The notes: generated by a model from the letters alone, not told the origin. DNA of 64,000 nt from Actinomadura madurae (GCF_900115095.1 NZ_FOVH01000008.1:310001-374000), one strand, 5' to 3'; counted from the stretch's first letter, positions 51,004 to 59,565 are shown. Numbers and translations: made by a program.

Positions 51004-52506
51004 CTGACTACCTTTCGTGAACTCGGGGTCGTCCCCGAGATAGCAGACGCCCTCGAAGCCGAAGGCATCGTGGAGGCGTTCCCCATCCAGGAGCTCGCCC
51101 TGCCGATCGCGCTCGGCGGGCACGACATCATCGGCCAGGCCCGCACGGGTACCGGCAAGACCCTCGCGTTCGGCGTCTCGCTGCTACAGCGCATCGAGCA
51201 CGGCCGCCGCGAGCCGCAGGCGCTCGTGGTCGCGCCGACCCGCGAGCTGGCCCTCCAGGTCACCGACGACCTGCTCGTCGCCGGCGGCAAGCTCGGCACC
51301 CGCGTCCTGTCCGTCTACGGCGGGCGGGCGTACGAGCCGCAGATCGACGCGCTCCGCGAGGGCGTCGACGTCGTCGTCGGCACCCCGGGCCGGCTGCTCG
51401 ACCTCGTCAAGCAGAAGCACCTCGACCTGTCCAAGATCGGCATCCTGGTGCTGGACGAGGCGGACCGCATGCTCGACCTCGGGTTCCTGCCCGACATCGA
51501 GCGGATCATCGAGCGGATCCCGGCCCGGCGCCAGACGATGCTGTTCTCGGCGACGATGCCGGGCGAGATCGTCTCGCTGTCGCGCCGGTACCTGACCCGC
51601 CCGACCAACGTCCGGGCCGAGTCGCACCAGGAGTCCGACGCGACGCCGCAGGTCGTCCAGCACGTCTTCCAGGCCCACCAGATGGACAAGCCGGAGATGC
51701 TGGCGCGCCTCCTGCAGGCGGAGGGCCGCGGGCTGACCATGGTCTTCTGCCAGACCAAGCGGGCCTGCGACCGGGTGGCCGCCGACCTCGCGCAGCGCGG
51801 CTTCGACGCCGCCGCCGTGCACGGCGACCTCGGGCAGAGCCAGCGGGAGCGGGCGCTGCGCGCGTTCCGCAACGGCAAGATCGGCGTGCTGGTGGCCACC
51901 GACGTGGCGGCCCGCGGCCTCGACGTCGACGACGTCACCCACGTCGTCAACTACGAGTGCCCCGACAGCGCCGACACCTACGTGCACCGCATCGGCCGGA
52001 CGGCCCGCGCGGGCAAGAAGGGCGTCGCCGTCACGCTGGTCGACTGGTCCGACCTCACCCGGTGGAAGCTGATCAACGGCACGCTGGACCTGCCGTTCGC
52101 CGCCCCGGAGGAGACCTACTCCACGTCCCCGCACTTCTTCGCCGCGCTCGGCATCCCCGAGGGCACGAAGGGGACGCTGCCCACCGACAAGCGGCACGGC
52201 CGCGCCGGGCTGGACGCCGAGGAGCTGGAGGACATCGGCGAGACCGGCAAGGTCCGCAGCAACGTCCGCGAACCCGACCGCGACCGGGAACGTCCCCGGC
52301 CGCGCCGCCGCAAGCGCAGCCGGACCCGCACCCGCGCGGGCAAGCCGGTCGAGACGGCCGCCGCCGAGGCCGAGACCGCCGCTGACGGCACCGTCGTCGA
52401 CGCGGTCGCCACCGAGCGCAAGCGCAGCCGCACCCGCCGCCGCACCCGCGCCGGCAAGCCGGCGGCGCCCGCCGCGGAGGCCGCCGAGGCGTCCCAGAGC
52501 GCCTGA
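51004..52506 (+). CDS. rhlE: DEAD-box RNA helicase RhlE, CTG start
   Basis: ATP-dependent RNA helicase of 500 aa. Q motif FRELGVVPEIADALEAEGI...FPIQ, motif I ARTGTGKT, Ia PTRELALQ, II LDEADRMLDLGF (DEAD), III SATMP, IV MVFCQTK, V ATDVAARGLDVDDV and VI HRIGRTARAGK. A basic C-terminal tail of about 90 residues holds two RKRSRTR-type blocks suited to RNA binding. The first ATG/GTG in frame (GTG 51070) would delete the Q motif. GGAGG (50990-50994) sits 9 nt before CTG 51004, which keeps it, so a CTG start is inferred. Matches Rv3211 position. Confidence 0.9.
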   Translation: MTTFRELGVVPEIADALEAEGIVEAFPIQELALPIALGGHDIIGQARTGTGKTLAFGVSLLQRIEHGRREPQALVVAPTRELALQVTDDLLVAGGKLGTRVLSVYGGRAYEPQIDALREGVDVVVGTPGRLLDLVKQKHLDLSKIGILVLDEADRMLDLGFLPDIERIIERIPARRQTMLFSATMPGEIVSLSRRYLTRPTNVRAESHQESDATPQVVQHVFQAHQMDKPEMLARLLQAEGRGLTMVFCQTKRACDRVAADLAQRGFDAAAVHGDLGQSQRERALRAFRNGKIGVLVATDVAARGLDVDDVTHVVNYECPDSADTYVHRIGRTARAGKKGVAVTLVDWSDLTRWKLINGTLDLPFAAPEETYSTSPHFFAALGIPEGTKGTLPTDKRHGRAGLDAEELEDIGETGKVRSNVREPDRDRERPRPRRRKRSRTRTRAGKPVETAAAEAETAADGTVVDAVATERKRSRTRRRTRAGKPAAPAAEAAEASQSA

Positions 52507-52553
52507 CCGGGCCTCCTGCCCGGGCCGGGCCCGACCCGACCGCGAACGAGCAG

Positions 52554-52580
52554 CCGCGAGACTCCCGCTCAGTCTCGCGG
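52554..52580. terminator. Bidirectional terminator between rhlE and GDPD genes
   Basis: Perfect 10-bp stem (52554-52563 with 52571-52580), 7-nt loop, followed by TTGCGGTGTT on the plus strand. It overlaps the last codons of the convergent gene. Confidence 0.65.
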
Positions 52581-53270
52581 TTGCGGTGTTCTCTGGTCCC
52601 GCAGCCGCAGGGCGGTCCGCGGACGGTCGGTGATGAGCACGGCGACGCGGGGGTCGCGCAGGAAGCGCCGCATCACCGGCTCGGCGTTCACCGTCCAGAT
52701 CATGGCCGGGATCCCGGCGCGACCGCACTGGCGCAGCACGCCCACGCGGGCGAGCCGGTGGTTCAGCGCGACCATGTCCGCGCCCGCCCGGCGGACCAGG
52801 CGCAGCGGCGCGAAGTCGTGCGCGGCGCCGCGCTCCCACAGGTTCCGCCCCACCGACAGGGCCGTCCGGACCCCGGGGAAGCTCTTCCTGATCTCCATCA
52901 GCGACGTCACCTCGCCGGTGGTCACCACGAAGTTCTCCGTCCCGAAGGCCTCCAGGGCGAGCGCCACGGTCTCGTGCTCGCAGCCGCGCTCCTTGAGGTC
53001 GAGATGCCCCCGCGCCCGGCCCGCGATGATCTTGATGGCGTCGCCGACCAGCGGCACGGGCCGGACCGCGAGCTCCTGCACCCGGTCGTAGCTGAGCCGG
53101 TTCAGCCGGATGCCGCCGACCTCGGCGTCGTGGTGGACGACCAGCCGGCCGTCGCCCGTCCGCCGGATGTCGATCTCGACGTACTCGGCACCGGACGCCG
53201 CGGCCTCGCCGAGACCCGTCAGGCCCGCCTCGTCACGGCGGTGCGCGGAGATGGCAGGCGTGGGTCGCAC
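52569..53270 (-). CDS. Glycerophosphodiester phosphodiesterase family protein
   Basis: GDPD/TIM-barrel protein of 233 aa expected to hydrolyse glycerophosphodiesters to glycerol-3-phosphate and an alcohol. The first catalytic His is in ISAHRRDEAG (canonical HRG is here HRR), the metal-binding glutamate/aspartate pair in EYVEIDIRRTGDGRLVVHHD gives the second His, and HLDLKERG supplies further ligands. C-terminal TVNAEPVMRRFL and VLITDRP are typical. No signal peptide, so cytoplasmic. GTG start at 53270, divergent from the hydrolase gene. Confidence 0.88.
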   Translation of the reverse strand: MRPTPAISAHRRDEAGLTGLGEAAASGAEYVEIDIRRTGDGRLVVHHDAEVGGIRLNRLSYDRVQELAVRPVPLVGDAIKIIAGRARGHLDLKERGCEHETVALALEAFGTENFVVTTGEVTSLMEIRKSFPGVRTALSVGRNLWERGAAHDFAPLRLVRRAGADMVALNHRLARVGVLRQCGRAGIPAMIWTVNAEPVMRRFLRDPRVAVLITDRPRTALRLRDQRTPQPRD

Positions 53271-53339
53271 GCAGGTGACGCTACCACCGGAGATTTTTCA
53301 CCGAAGCCCGCCCACGACCATTGACTATGGTGGACACCC

Positions 53340-54215
53340 GTGAGTACGCCCCGGTTCGTGAGCCTGCCCCCCGGTGTTCGCCGGACGACCGCCGAGACCT
53401 CCCGCGGTCCCTTCGCCGTCCTGGAGGCGCTCCCCGGCTCGGGCGTCGCCGAACGCTGGCCCGCCCTCCTCGTCCCGGGGCTGACGGGCAGCAAGGAGGA
53501 CTTCCTCGCGGTCCTGCAGACGCTCGCCGCGTCCGGCCGCCGCGTCGTGGCGATCGACATGCGCGGCCAGTACGAGTCGATCGGGCCCGACGACGCGTCC
53601 GCCTACACCCGCGCGGCCCTCGGCGCCGACATCGCGGCCGTCCTGGAGGCCCTCGGGCCCGAGCCGGTCCACCTGGTGGGCCACTCGTTCGGTGGGCTGG
53701 TGTGCCGGGAGGCCGTCCTCGCCGGGGCGTCCCCCGCGTCGTTCACGCTGATGAGCTCGGGCCCGTCCGCCGTCTCAGGGCAGGCCGCCGCCAAGGCCCG
53801 CGCCCTGCGCGACGCCCTCCCCGACCTCGGCCTGGAGCAGATCTGGGCGCTCACCCTCGAACCCGGCTACGTGGGACGGGGCGTCCAGCGCGAGATCCTC
53901 GCCTTCCTCAAGGCCCGCACGCTCGGGAACTCCCCGAAGGGCCTCGCCGGCATGGCCCACGAGATCCTCACCGCCCCCGACCGCGTCGACGAGCTGGCCA
54001 AGCACTGTGCCGACACCGGCCTGCGCACCCTCGTCCTCTACGGGGAGGACGACGACGTCTGGGATCCGCGCGTGCAGGCGGCGATGGCGGAGCGGCTGAA
54101 CACGTCCAAGGTCGTCATCCCCAGCGCCTCCCATTCCCCCGCCTGGGAGGCCCCCGAGACGACGGCCGCGGCCCTGCGGGACCTGTGGGCCGACATCGAG
54201 CGCACCCAGAAGTAG
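53340..54215 (+). CDS. Alpha/beta hydrolase
   Basis: Alpha/beta-hydrolase of 291 aa. Nucleophile elbow GHSFGG (in VHLVGHSFGGLVCREA), oxyanion loop near VPGLTGSKEDF, acid in LYGEDDDVWDP and the His in SASHSPAWEAP complete the triad. No signal peptide. GTG start at 53340. Such enzymes hydrolyse esters, amides or lactones; substrate cannot be inferred. In M. tuberculosis a lipase-like gene (lipV) also occurs near this backbone, but at another position. Confidence 0.87.
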   Translation: MSTPRFVSLPPGVRRTTAETSRGPFAVLEALPGSGVAERWPALLVPGLTGSKEDFLAVLQTLAASGRRVVAIDMRGQYESIGPDDASAYTRAALGADIAAVLEALGPEPVHLVGHSFGGLVCREAVLAGASPASFTLMSSGPSAVSGQAAAKARALRDALPDLGLEQIWALTLEPGYVGRGVQREILAFLKARTLGNSPKGLAGMAHEILTAPDRVDELAKHCADTGLRTLVLYGEDDDVWDPRVQAAMAERLNTSKVVIPSASHSPAWEAPETTAAALRDLWADIERTQK

Positions 54216-54269
54216 CCGCCGCGACCGCGCTTTGACCTGAAGTGCGGTTGAGGTCCTAGGGTCCTGCCC

Positions 54270-55100
54270 ATGAGCGAGTTCCTGGTGACCGGAGCGACGG
54301 GACGCGTGGGACGGCATGTCGCCGCCTCGCTGGCGGGGGCGGGCCATGGCGTCCGGGCGCTGGTCCGCTCCGCCGGCGCCGTGCTGCCGGACGGGGTGGA
54401 GGCCGTCCAGGGCGACCTGACCTCCCCGGAGGCGGTCGAGCGCGCGGCCCAGGGCGTGGACGGCGTCTACCTGATGTGGCCCGGGCTGCCGGTCGACGCC
54501 CGCATCGTGGACGCTCTGGCGCGGCACGTCCGGCATGCCGTGTACCTGTCCACGGACGTGGCCGACCTCGCGGACGGGGAGACCGCCACGTCCTTCCACC
54601 AGGAGATCGAGCGCCTGCTCAGGACGTCGGGCCTGGACTGGACGTTCGTCCGGGCGATCGACTTCGCCGCGAACGCGCTCGCCTGGGCCGGGCAGATCCG
54701 GCAGGGCGTCGTCCGCTGGCCGTACGGGGACGCCGCCCGGTCGCTGATCCACGAGCGCGACATCGCCGACGTCGCCGTCCTCGCCCTGACCGCGCCGGGC
54801 CACCGCGGCTCCGCCTACGTGATCACCGGCCCGGAGGCGATCAGCCACCGGGAGCAGGTCCGGGTCATCGGCGAGGTCATCGGGCGCGATGTGCGCTGGG
54901 AGGACCTGCCGCCGGACATCGCCCGCGAGCGGCTGACGGCCGCGTGGGGCGACGCGGCGTTCGTCCAGTCCCGGCTGAGAGCGTGGGAGCGGTTCGCGGA
55001 GGAGCCGGAGCGCGTCACCGACACCGTGGCACGGCTGCTCGGCCGCCCCGCCCGCACGTTCCGCCAGTGGGCCGAGGACCACGCCTCCGACTTCCGCTGA
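54270..55100 (+). CDS. NmrA-like NAD(P)-binding protein
   Basis: Atypical short-chain dehydrogenase/NmrA family protein, 276 aa. It has LVTGATGRVGRHVAASL at the N-terminus, ALVRSAGAVLPDGVEAVQGDL, YLSTDVADLADG, TFVRAIDFAANAL and a C-terminal domain with VITGPEAISHREQVRVIGEVIGR. The catalytic YxxxK is absent, as usual for this group, which acts as redox sensors or small-molecule reductases. ATG 54270. Followed by a strong terminator. Confidence 0.85.
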   Translation: MSEFLVTGATGRVGRHVAASLAGAGHGVRALVRSAGAVLPDGVEAVQGDLTSPEAVERAAQGVDGVYLMWPGLPVDARIVDALARHVRHAVYLSTDVADLADGETATSFHQEIERLLRTSGLDWTFVRAIDFAANALAWAGQIRQGVVRWPYGDAARSLIHERDIADVAVLALTAPGHRGSAYVITGPEAISHREQVRVIGEVIGRDVRWEDLPPDIARERLTAAWGDAAFVQSRLRAWERFAEEPERVTDTVARLLGRPARTFRQWAEDHASDFR

Positions 55101-55110
55101 CCTCCGGCGA

Positions 55111-55141
55111 CCGCGCCGCCCGCGCGGGGCGGGCGGCGCGG
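55111..55141. terminator. GC-rich terminator hairpin
   Basis: Perfect 13-bp stem (55111-55123 with 55129-55141) with a 5-nt loop between two convergent stop codons. No T-run. Confidence 0.7.
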
Positions 55142-55148
55142 TGGCCGG

Positions 55149-56075
55149 TCACGCGGCCTGGAAGTAGTGCCCCTTGTCGAGGTCGTCGAGGAGTCCGGGC
55201 TGGGTCGGCCGCCATCCGAGCAGCTCGCGGGTCAGCGTGCTCGACGCCGAGGCGTCCACGCCGGCGAAGGCGGCCATCCAGCCGAAGTGCCCCGCGGCGT
55301 CCTCGTCGGCGATGGACGCCACCGGGACGCCGAGGTGGCGGCCGATCACCTCGGCGATCGAGCGGAACGGCACCCCCTCCTCGTCGTTCGCGTGCAGCGC
55401 CGACCCCGCCGGGGCCTGCTCCAGCGCCAGCCGGAACAGGTGCGCGGCGTCGATCACGTGCCCGGCGGGCCAGCGGTTCGCCCCGTCCCCGAGGTAGCCG
55501 GACAGGCCCTTCTCCCGGGCGATGCCGACCAGGGCCGCGACGAAGCCCTTGTCCCCGTCGCCGTGGACCGTCGGGGGCAGCCGGACGACGGACGAGCGGA
55601 CGCCGCGTTCGGCGAGGGAGAGCGCCAGCCGGGCGGTGCCCTGCCGGGCTTGCGGACCTTCCAGCTCGGCGGGCACCCCGGAGCCTGGCAGCCCGTCCCG
55701 CTCGGTGGCGACGCGTCCGGAGACCACGCCGACCACCCCGGACGCGAGGACGAACGGCCGGCCGGAGCCCGCCAGCGCGTCCCCGAACGTCTCGACCGCG
55801 CGGCGGTCCGCGTCCACGGCCTCCTCGAACCGTCCCGCGAACATGATCTCGTGCTTGTAGGCCAGGTGGATGACGCCGTCGGCGTCGGCGGCGGCGCCGC
55901 CCAGGACGTCGAGGTCGTCGAGGGTGCCGCGGAGCACCTCGGCCCCGGCCGCGGCCAGGGCGGCGGCCGAGCCGTCCGAGCGCGCGAGCCCGATGACCTG
56001 GTGGCCGGCGCCGATGAGTTCGGGGACGACGGCCGAGCCGATCCAGCCGGACGCCCCGGTGACGAGAACGCGCAT
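55149..56075 (-). CDS. NAD-dependent epimerase/dehydratase (extended SDR)
   Basis: Extended-SDR protein of 308 aa. Rossmann motif MRVLVTGASGWIGSAVVPEL, then VIGLARSDGSAAALAAAGAE and GVIHLAYKHE. ASGVVGVV and PPTVHGDGDKGFV occupy the catalytic-strand positions; a standard YxxxK is not evident. ATG 56075 has GGAGG 6 nt upstream and is preferred to the longer frame. Divergent from a TetR gene across two matching 19-bp palindromes, so it is probably repressed by that TetR. Confidence 0.86.
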   Translation of the reverse strand: MRVLVTGASGWIGSAVVPELIGAGHQVIGLARSDGSAAALAAAGAEVLRGTLDDLDVLGGAAADADGVIHLAYKHEIMFAGRFEEAVDADRRAVETFGDALAGSGRPFVLASGVVGVVSGRVATERDGLPGSGVPAELEGPQARQGTARLALSLAERGVRSSVVRLPPTVHGDGDKGFVAALVGIAREKGLSGYLGDGANRWPAGHVIDAAHLFRLALEQAPAGSALHANDEEGVPFRSIAEVIGRHLGVPVASIADEDAAGHFGWMAAFAGVDASASSTLTRELLGWRPTQPGLLDDLDKGHYFQAA

Positions 56076-56096
56076 GGGAAACCTCCGAGAGCAGGC

Positions 56097-56148
56097 GATG
56101 TCAGTCAATGACATCACCATAGCACGACCGATGTCAGTGACTGTCATC
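56097..56148. promoter_or_regulatory. Two 19-bp operators in the SDR/tetR gap
   Basis: GATGTCAGTCAATGACATC (56097-56115) and GATGTCAGTGACTGTCATC (56130-56148) share GATGTCAGT and palindromic ends. Their centres are 33 bp apart, about three helical turns, so two dimers would bind one DNA face. The gap lies between divergent starts at 56075 and 56166. Confidence 0.8.
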
Positions 56149-56165
56149 GACTAGGATGACCGGGC

Positions 56166-56732
56166 ATGGGGCGATGGGAGCCGAACGCGCGCGGCCGGCT
56201 CGAAGAGGCGGCACTCGACCTCTACGGCGAGCGCGGATTCGAGAAGACGACGGTGGCGGAGATCGCCGGCCGCGCCGGGCTCACCGAGCGCACGTTCTTC
56301 CGGCACTTCGCCGACAAGCGCGAGGTCCTGTTCGGGGGCTCGGCGCTGCTGGAGGACATGATCGCTACGGCGGTGGCCGAGGCACCCGCCTCCGCGGCGC
56401 CGATCGACGCGACGGCCCGCGCCCTGGAGAGCATCGGCGCCTTCTTCGAGGGACGCCACGCCCACTCCCGGCGGCGCCAGGCCGTCATCGACGCGAACGC
56501 GGAACTGCGCGAGCGCGAGCTGATCAAACTGGCCGCCCTGGCCTCGGTGCTGGCCGCGGCCCTGCGCCGCCGCGGCGTCCCGGACCCGGCCGCGGCCCTG
56601 ACCGCCGAGGCCGGCCTCGCCGTCTTCAAGGTCGCCTTCGAACGCTGGCTCGCCGACCCCGGCCGGGGCGACCTGCCCCACCACATCCGGGAGTCCCTGG
56701 ACGAGCTCAAGGCCGTGACCGCGGGCGGATGA
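56166..56732 (+). CDS. TetR-family regulator
   Basis: TetR protein of 188 aa with HTH ERGFEKTTVAEIAGRAGLTERTFFRHFADKRE (cited in part: TVAEIAGRAGLTERTFFRHF). The C-terminal half, ALASVLAAALRRRGVPDPAAAL, is helical and typical. ATG 56166. It most likely binds the two upstream palindromes and controls both itself and the divergent SDR gene. Ends 9 bp before the convergent aminopeptidase gene. Confidence 0.9.
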   Translation: MGRWEPNARGRLEEAALDLYGERGFEKTTVAEIAGRAGLTERTFFRHFADKREVLFGGSALLEDMIATAVAEAPASAAPIDATARALESIGAFFEGRHAHSRRRQAVIDANAELRERELIKLAALASVLAAALRRRGVPDPAAALTAEAGLAVFKVAFERWLADPGRGDLPHHIRESLDELKAVTAGG

Positions 56733-56741
56733 CCCTCGGCG

Positions 56742-57542
56742 TCAGGCGTCCTTCGCGGACAGCCGCGCCCTCTCCGACTCGCGCCGGGTGAGCACCAGGG
56801 GGCCGTCCTCGGTGATCGCCACCGTGTGCTCGGAGTGGGCCGTGCGCGAGCCGTCGGCCGACCGGATGGTCCAGCCGTCGGGGTCGTAGACGATCCGGTC
56901 GGTCGTCCGGGCGAGCCAGGGTTCGAGGGCGAGGGTCAGGCCCGGCCGGAGCGTGAGGCCGCGCCCCGCCCGGCCCTTGTTCGACACGTGCGGCCCCTCG
57001 TGCATGGTGCGGCCGAGACCGTGGCCGCCGAACTCGTCGTTGACCGGGTAGCCGTGGCCGCGGGCCACCCCCTCGATCGCCGCCGAGATGTCGCCCAGGC
57101 GGTTCCCCGGGCGCGCCTTCTCGATCGCCGCCTCCAGCGCCTCCTCGGTGGCGCGGATGAGCCGCAGGTCCTCCTCGGCGGCGTTCCCGACGACGACCGT
57201 GCACGCCGAGTCGGCCACCCAGCCGTCGATGCCGAGCGCGAGGTCCGCGCTGAGGACGTCCCCGTCCCGCAGCACGTAGTCGTGGGGCAGGCCGTGCAGG
57301 ACGGCGTCGTTGACCGACAGGCAGATGACGTTGCGGAACGGGCCGTTGCCGAAGGACGGCGCGTAGTCCCAGTAGCACGACTCGGCACCGCGACGCTTGA
57401 TCATGGCGCGCGCGTGATGCTCCAGGTCCAGCAGGTTGACGCCCACCGCGGCGAGCCCGCAGACCTCGGAGAGCACCTCGGCGACGAAACGCCCGGCGAC
57501 GTGCATCCGCTGGATCTCCGCGGGCGTCTTCAGTTCGATCAC
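56742..57542 (-). CDS. map: Type I methionine aminopeptidase
   Basis: Methionine aminopeptidase of 266 aa that removes the initiator methionine. Metal ligands are visible as DLALGIDGWVADSACT (two Asp), FGGHGLGRTMHEGP (His), LALEPWLA and AHSEHTVAI (two Glu). The catalytic His is in AVLHGLPHDYV. No N-terminal SH3-binding extension, so it is the MapA-like short form. GTG 57542 with GAGG 5 nt upstream. Located away from the ribosomal-protein operon, so probably an extra copy. Its promoter region is a large perfect inverted repeat shared with an XRE regulator. Confidence 0.93.
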   Translation of the reverse strand: MIELKTPAEIQRMHVAGRFVAEVLSEVCGLAAVGVNLLDLEHHARAMIKRRGAESCYWDYAPSFGNGPFRNVICLSVNDAVLHGLPHDYVLRDGDVLSADLALGIDGWVADSACTVVVGNAAEEDLRLIRATEEALEAAIEKARPGNRLGDISAAIEGVARGHGYPVNDEFGGHGLGRTMHEGPHVSNKGRAGRGLTLRPGLTLALEPWLARTTDRIVYDPDGWTIRSADGSRTAHSEHTVAITEDGPLVLTRRESERARLSAKDA

Positions 57543-57561
57543 GAGTACCTCACGTACGAGT

Positions 57562-57613
57562 GCTGGTATTTCTATACCGTCACCCTAGTGCTTGACGGTA
57601 TAGAAATACCAGC
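57562..57613. promoter_or_regulatory. Perfect 21-bp inverted repeat in the map/XRE gap, with promoter
   Basis: Arms 57562-57582 and 57593-57613 are exact reverse complements of 21 bp around a 10-bp centre. Each arm holds GGTATTTCTATACC, itself a palindrome, so two dimer sites are present. For the XRE gene TTGACG (57592-57597) and TACCCT (57616-57621) are 18 bp apart, placing the start at the ATG (57628): a leaderless message overlapped by the repeat. Confidence 0.85.
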
Positions 57614-57627
57614 CCTACCCTGGGGCC

Positions 57628-57897
57628 ATGGTCCGCCAACCGCTCACGCCCGAGCAGATCGAGGCCGGCAGGCGCCTCGGCGCCCTGCTGCGCCACGCGC
57701 GGGCGGACCGCGACCTGGCGGAGGTCGCGGGCGCGGCCGGCATCTCGCCGGAGACCCTGCGCAAGATCGAGACCGGCCGGCTGCCCTCCCCCGGGTTCGG
57801 CACGATCGTCCGCCTCGGCGAGGCGCTCGACGTGCCGGTGCAGGAACTGGCGGCCACCTGGCTCGGCAGCGACCTGCCCCTGGAAGCCCTCTCCTGA
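57628..57897 (+). CDS. XRE-family helix-turn-helix regulator
   Basis: Small DNA-binding protein of 89 aa. The HTH_3/XRE fold is read in LGALLRHARADRDLAEVAGAAGISPETLRKIETGRL (cited in part: AGAAGISPETLRKIETGRL) with VRLGEALDVPVQELA. It has no sensor domain. ATG 57628 lies 7 nt after the -10, consistent with a leaderless transcript. The inverted repeat upstream is probably its operator, giving autoregulation and control of the divergent map gene. Three bases separate its stop from the convergent oxidoreductase gene. Confidence 0.87.
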   Translation: MVRQPLTPEQIEAGRRLGALLRHARADRDLAEVAGAAGISPETLRKIETGRLPSPGFGTIVRLGEALDVPVQELAATWLGSDLPLEALS

Positions 57898-57900
57898 CGG

Positions 57901-58851
57901 TCAGTTCACCAGCACGATCCTGCCGCGGGCGTGGCGGGTCTCGCTCAGTTCGTGCGCGGCCACGACCTCCTCCAGCGGGAAGGCCGCCGCGACCGGAATC
58001 CGCAGCCGGCCCTTCCCGGCCAGCTCGACCGCGATACCGAGACCGTGCAGCGCCTGCGGGTCGGCCGCGGCCCCGATCGCGTCGCCGGTCTCCTCGGCCG
58101 GTGCTCCGTGCGACATGTGCACGCCGAGGGACGCCGCGGAGAAGTCGGGCGCGATCGTCACCACCCGCGCCGGGTCCCCGGCGATCGCGATCAGGTCGGG
58201 CAGCGCCCCTCCGGCGCAGTCGAACACCGCGTCCACCCCCGGGGCCATCGCGCGGACCCGTTCGACCAGGCCCGACCCGTACGTCGTGGGCTCGGCACCC
58301 AGAGACCGCAGGAAGTCGTGGTTGCGCTCGCTCGCCGTCCCGATCACGGTGGCGCCGCGGGCGACCGCCATCTGCACGGCGACCGTCCCCACGGCACCGG
58401 CCGCGCCCTGCACCAGCACGGTGTGCCCGGCACCGACCCGGAGCCGGTCGAGGACGCGGGTGGACGTCTCGACCGAGCCCGCGGCACCGCCCGCCTCCTC
58501 CCAGCTCCACACGTCCGGCTTCGGCGCCCAGAAGACCAGGACCGCGTGGTCGGCGTTGGCGCCCCGCGCGGTCGTCGCGGTCACGCCGAACACCTCGTCA
58601 CCGATCGCGACGCCGGTCACACCGTCGCCGACCTCGTCCACCACGCCCGCGGCGTCGAACCCCGTCCGGCACGGGAACGCCGTGGGCACGGCATCGCGCA
58701 TCCGCCCGGAGCGGATCTGGACCTCACCCGGCGCGACCCCGGACGCCCTGACGGCGATGCGGACCTCCCCCGCCCCCGCATGCGGGGCCTCGACCTCGGC
58801 CACCCGCATGACGCCGGGCGGCCCGTACTCGGAAAACTGAACGGCTCTCAT
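57901..58851 (-). CDS. Zinc-independent quinone oxidoreductase-like MDR protein
   Basis: Medium-chain dehydrogenase/reductase of 316 aa, NADPH:quinone reductase type. N-terminal VQFSEYGPPGVMRVAEV, GRMRDAVPTAFPCRTGFDAAGVVDEVG, cofactor motif VLVQGAAGAVGTVAVQMA and C-terminal GRIVLVN. The catalytic and structural zinc ligands are absent. ATG 58851. Divergent from a TetR gene with a palindrome between, so probably induced by an electrophile or quinone sensed by it. Confidence 0.9.
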   Translation of the reverse strand: MRAVQFSEYGPPGVMRVAEVEAPHAGAGEVRIAVRASGVAPGEVQIRSGRMRDAVPTAFPCRTGFDAAGVVDEVGDGVTGVAIGDEVFGVTATTARGANADHAVLVFWAPKPDVWSWEEAGGAAGSVETSTRVLDRLRVGAGHTVLVQGAAGAVGTVAVQMAVARGATVIGTASERNHDFLRSLGAEPTTYGSGLVERVRAMAPGVDAVFDCAGGALPDLIAIAGDPARVVTIAPDFSAASLGVHMSHGAPAEETGDAIGAAADPQALHGLGIAVELAGKGRLRIPVAAAFPLEEVVAAHELSETRHARGRIVLVN

Positions 58852-58864
58852 GCCGCCGGACCGT

Positions 58865-58884
58865 AACGGAACACCCCGTCCGTT
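58865..58884. promoter_or_regulatory. TetR operator-like palindrome
   Basis: AACGGAACACCCCGTCCGTT: perfect 6-bp arms around an 8-bp centre, 14 bp from the oxidoreductase ATG and 18 bp from the TetR start. Confidence 0.65.
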
Positions 58885-58901
58885 TGACTAAAGTGAGAGC
58901 G

Positions 58902-59525
58902 GTGACGGCCCAAGTGAGTGAGCTGCGCTCGGACGCCCGAGACAACCGCGCCCGCATCCTCGCGGTCGCCCGCATGGCCTTCGCCACCGAGGGCCTCGAC
59001 GTGCCGATCCGCGAGATCGCCCGGCGCGCGGACGTGGGCCCCGCGACCGTCTACCGGCACTTCCCGACCAAGGAAGCCCTGTTCACCGCGGCTTTCGCCG
59101 AGCAGATGGCCCTGTGCTCGGCGGTCGTCGAGGAGGGCCTGGCGGCGCCCGACCCCTGGCACGGCTTCTGCCTGGTCATCGACAGGCTCATGGAGATGCA
59201 CGCCCTCGACCGGGGCTTCTCCCGCGCCTTCACCTCACGGTTCCCGAGAACGGTCGACTACTTCACGGCCGAACGCGACCGCGCGCTGAGCGCGATACTC
59301 GAACTCGTCCGGCGCGCCAAACGATCGGGCGCCCTCCGGCAGGACTTCGTCCTGGAGGACATCGTCCTCACCCTGATGGCGAACGAGGGCATCCGCGCCG
59401 ACACCCCCGAGGCAAGGGTGGCGGCATCCCGCCGCCTGGCGGCCCTCATGCTCCAGTCGTTCCGCGCGAACCCCGCCCCGGCCCCGCTCCCCCCGCCGGC
59501 CCGCCTACCGCTCTCAGCGCGTTAA
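58902..59525 (+). CDS. TetR-family regulator
   Basis: TetR protein of about 207 aa. HTH DVPIREIARRADVGPATVYRHF follows RILAVARMAFATEGL. C-terminal domain is helical and ends in a Pro-rich tail. Several starts are open (TTG 58884, GTG 58902, GTG 58914). 58902 is chosen because the earlier one lies inside the palindrome; the ribosome-binding site is weak. Likely repressor of the divergent oxidoreductase. Confidence 0.87.
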   Translation: MTAQVSELRSDARDNRARILAVARMAFATEGLDVPIREIARRADVGPATVYRHFPTKEALFTAAFAEQMALCSAVVEEGLAAPDPWHGFCLVIDRLMEMHALDRGFSRAFTSRFPRTVDYFTAERDRALSAILELVRRAKRSGALRQDFVLEDIVLTLMANEGIRADTPEARVAASRRLAALMLQSFRANPAPAPLPPPARLPLSAR

Positions 59526-59565
59526 CGAGAGGCCCGATCCGGACTCCCGGCAGTAGAGTGCCGCA

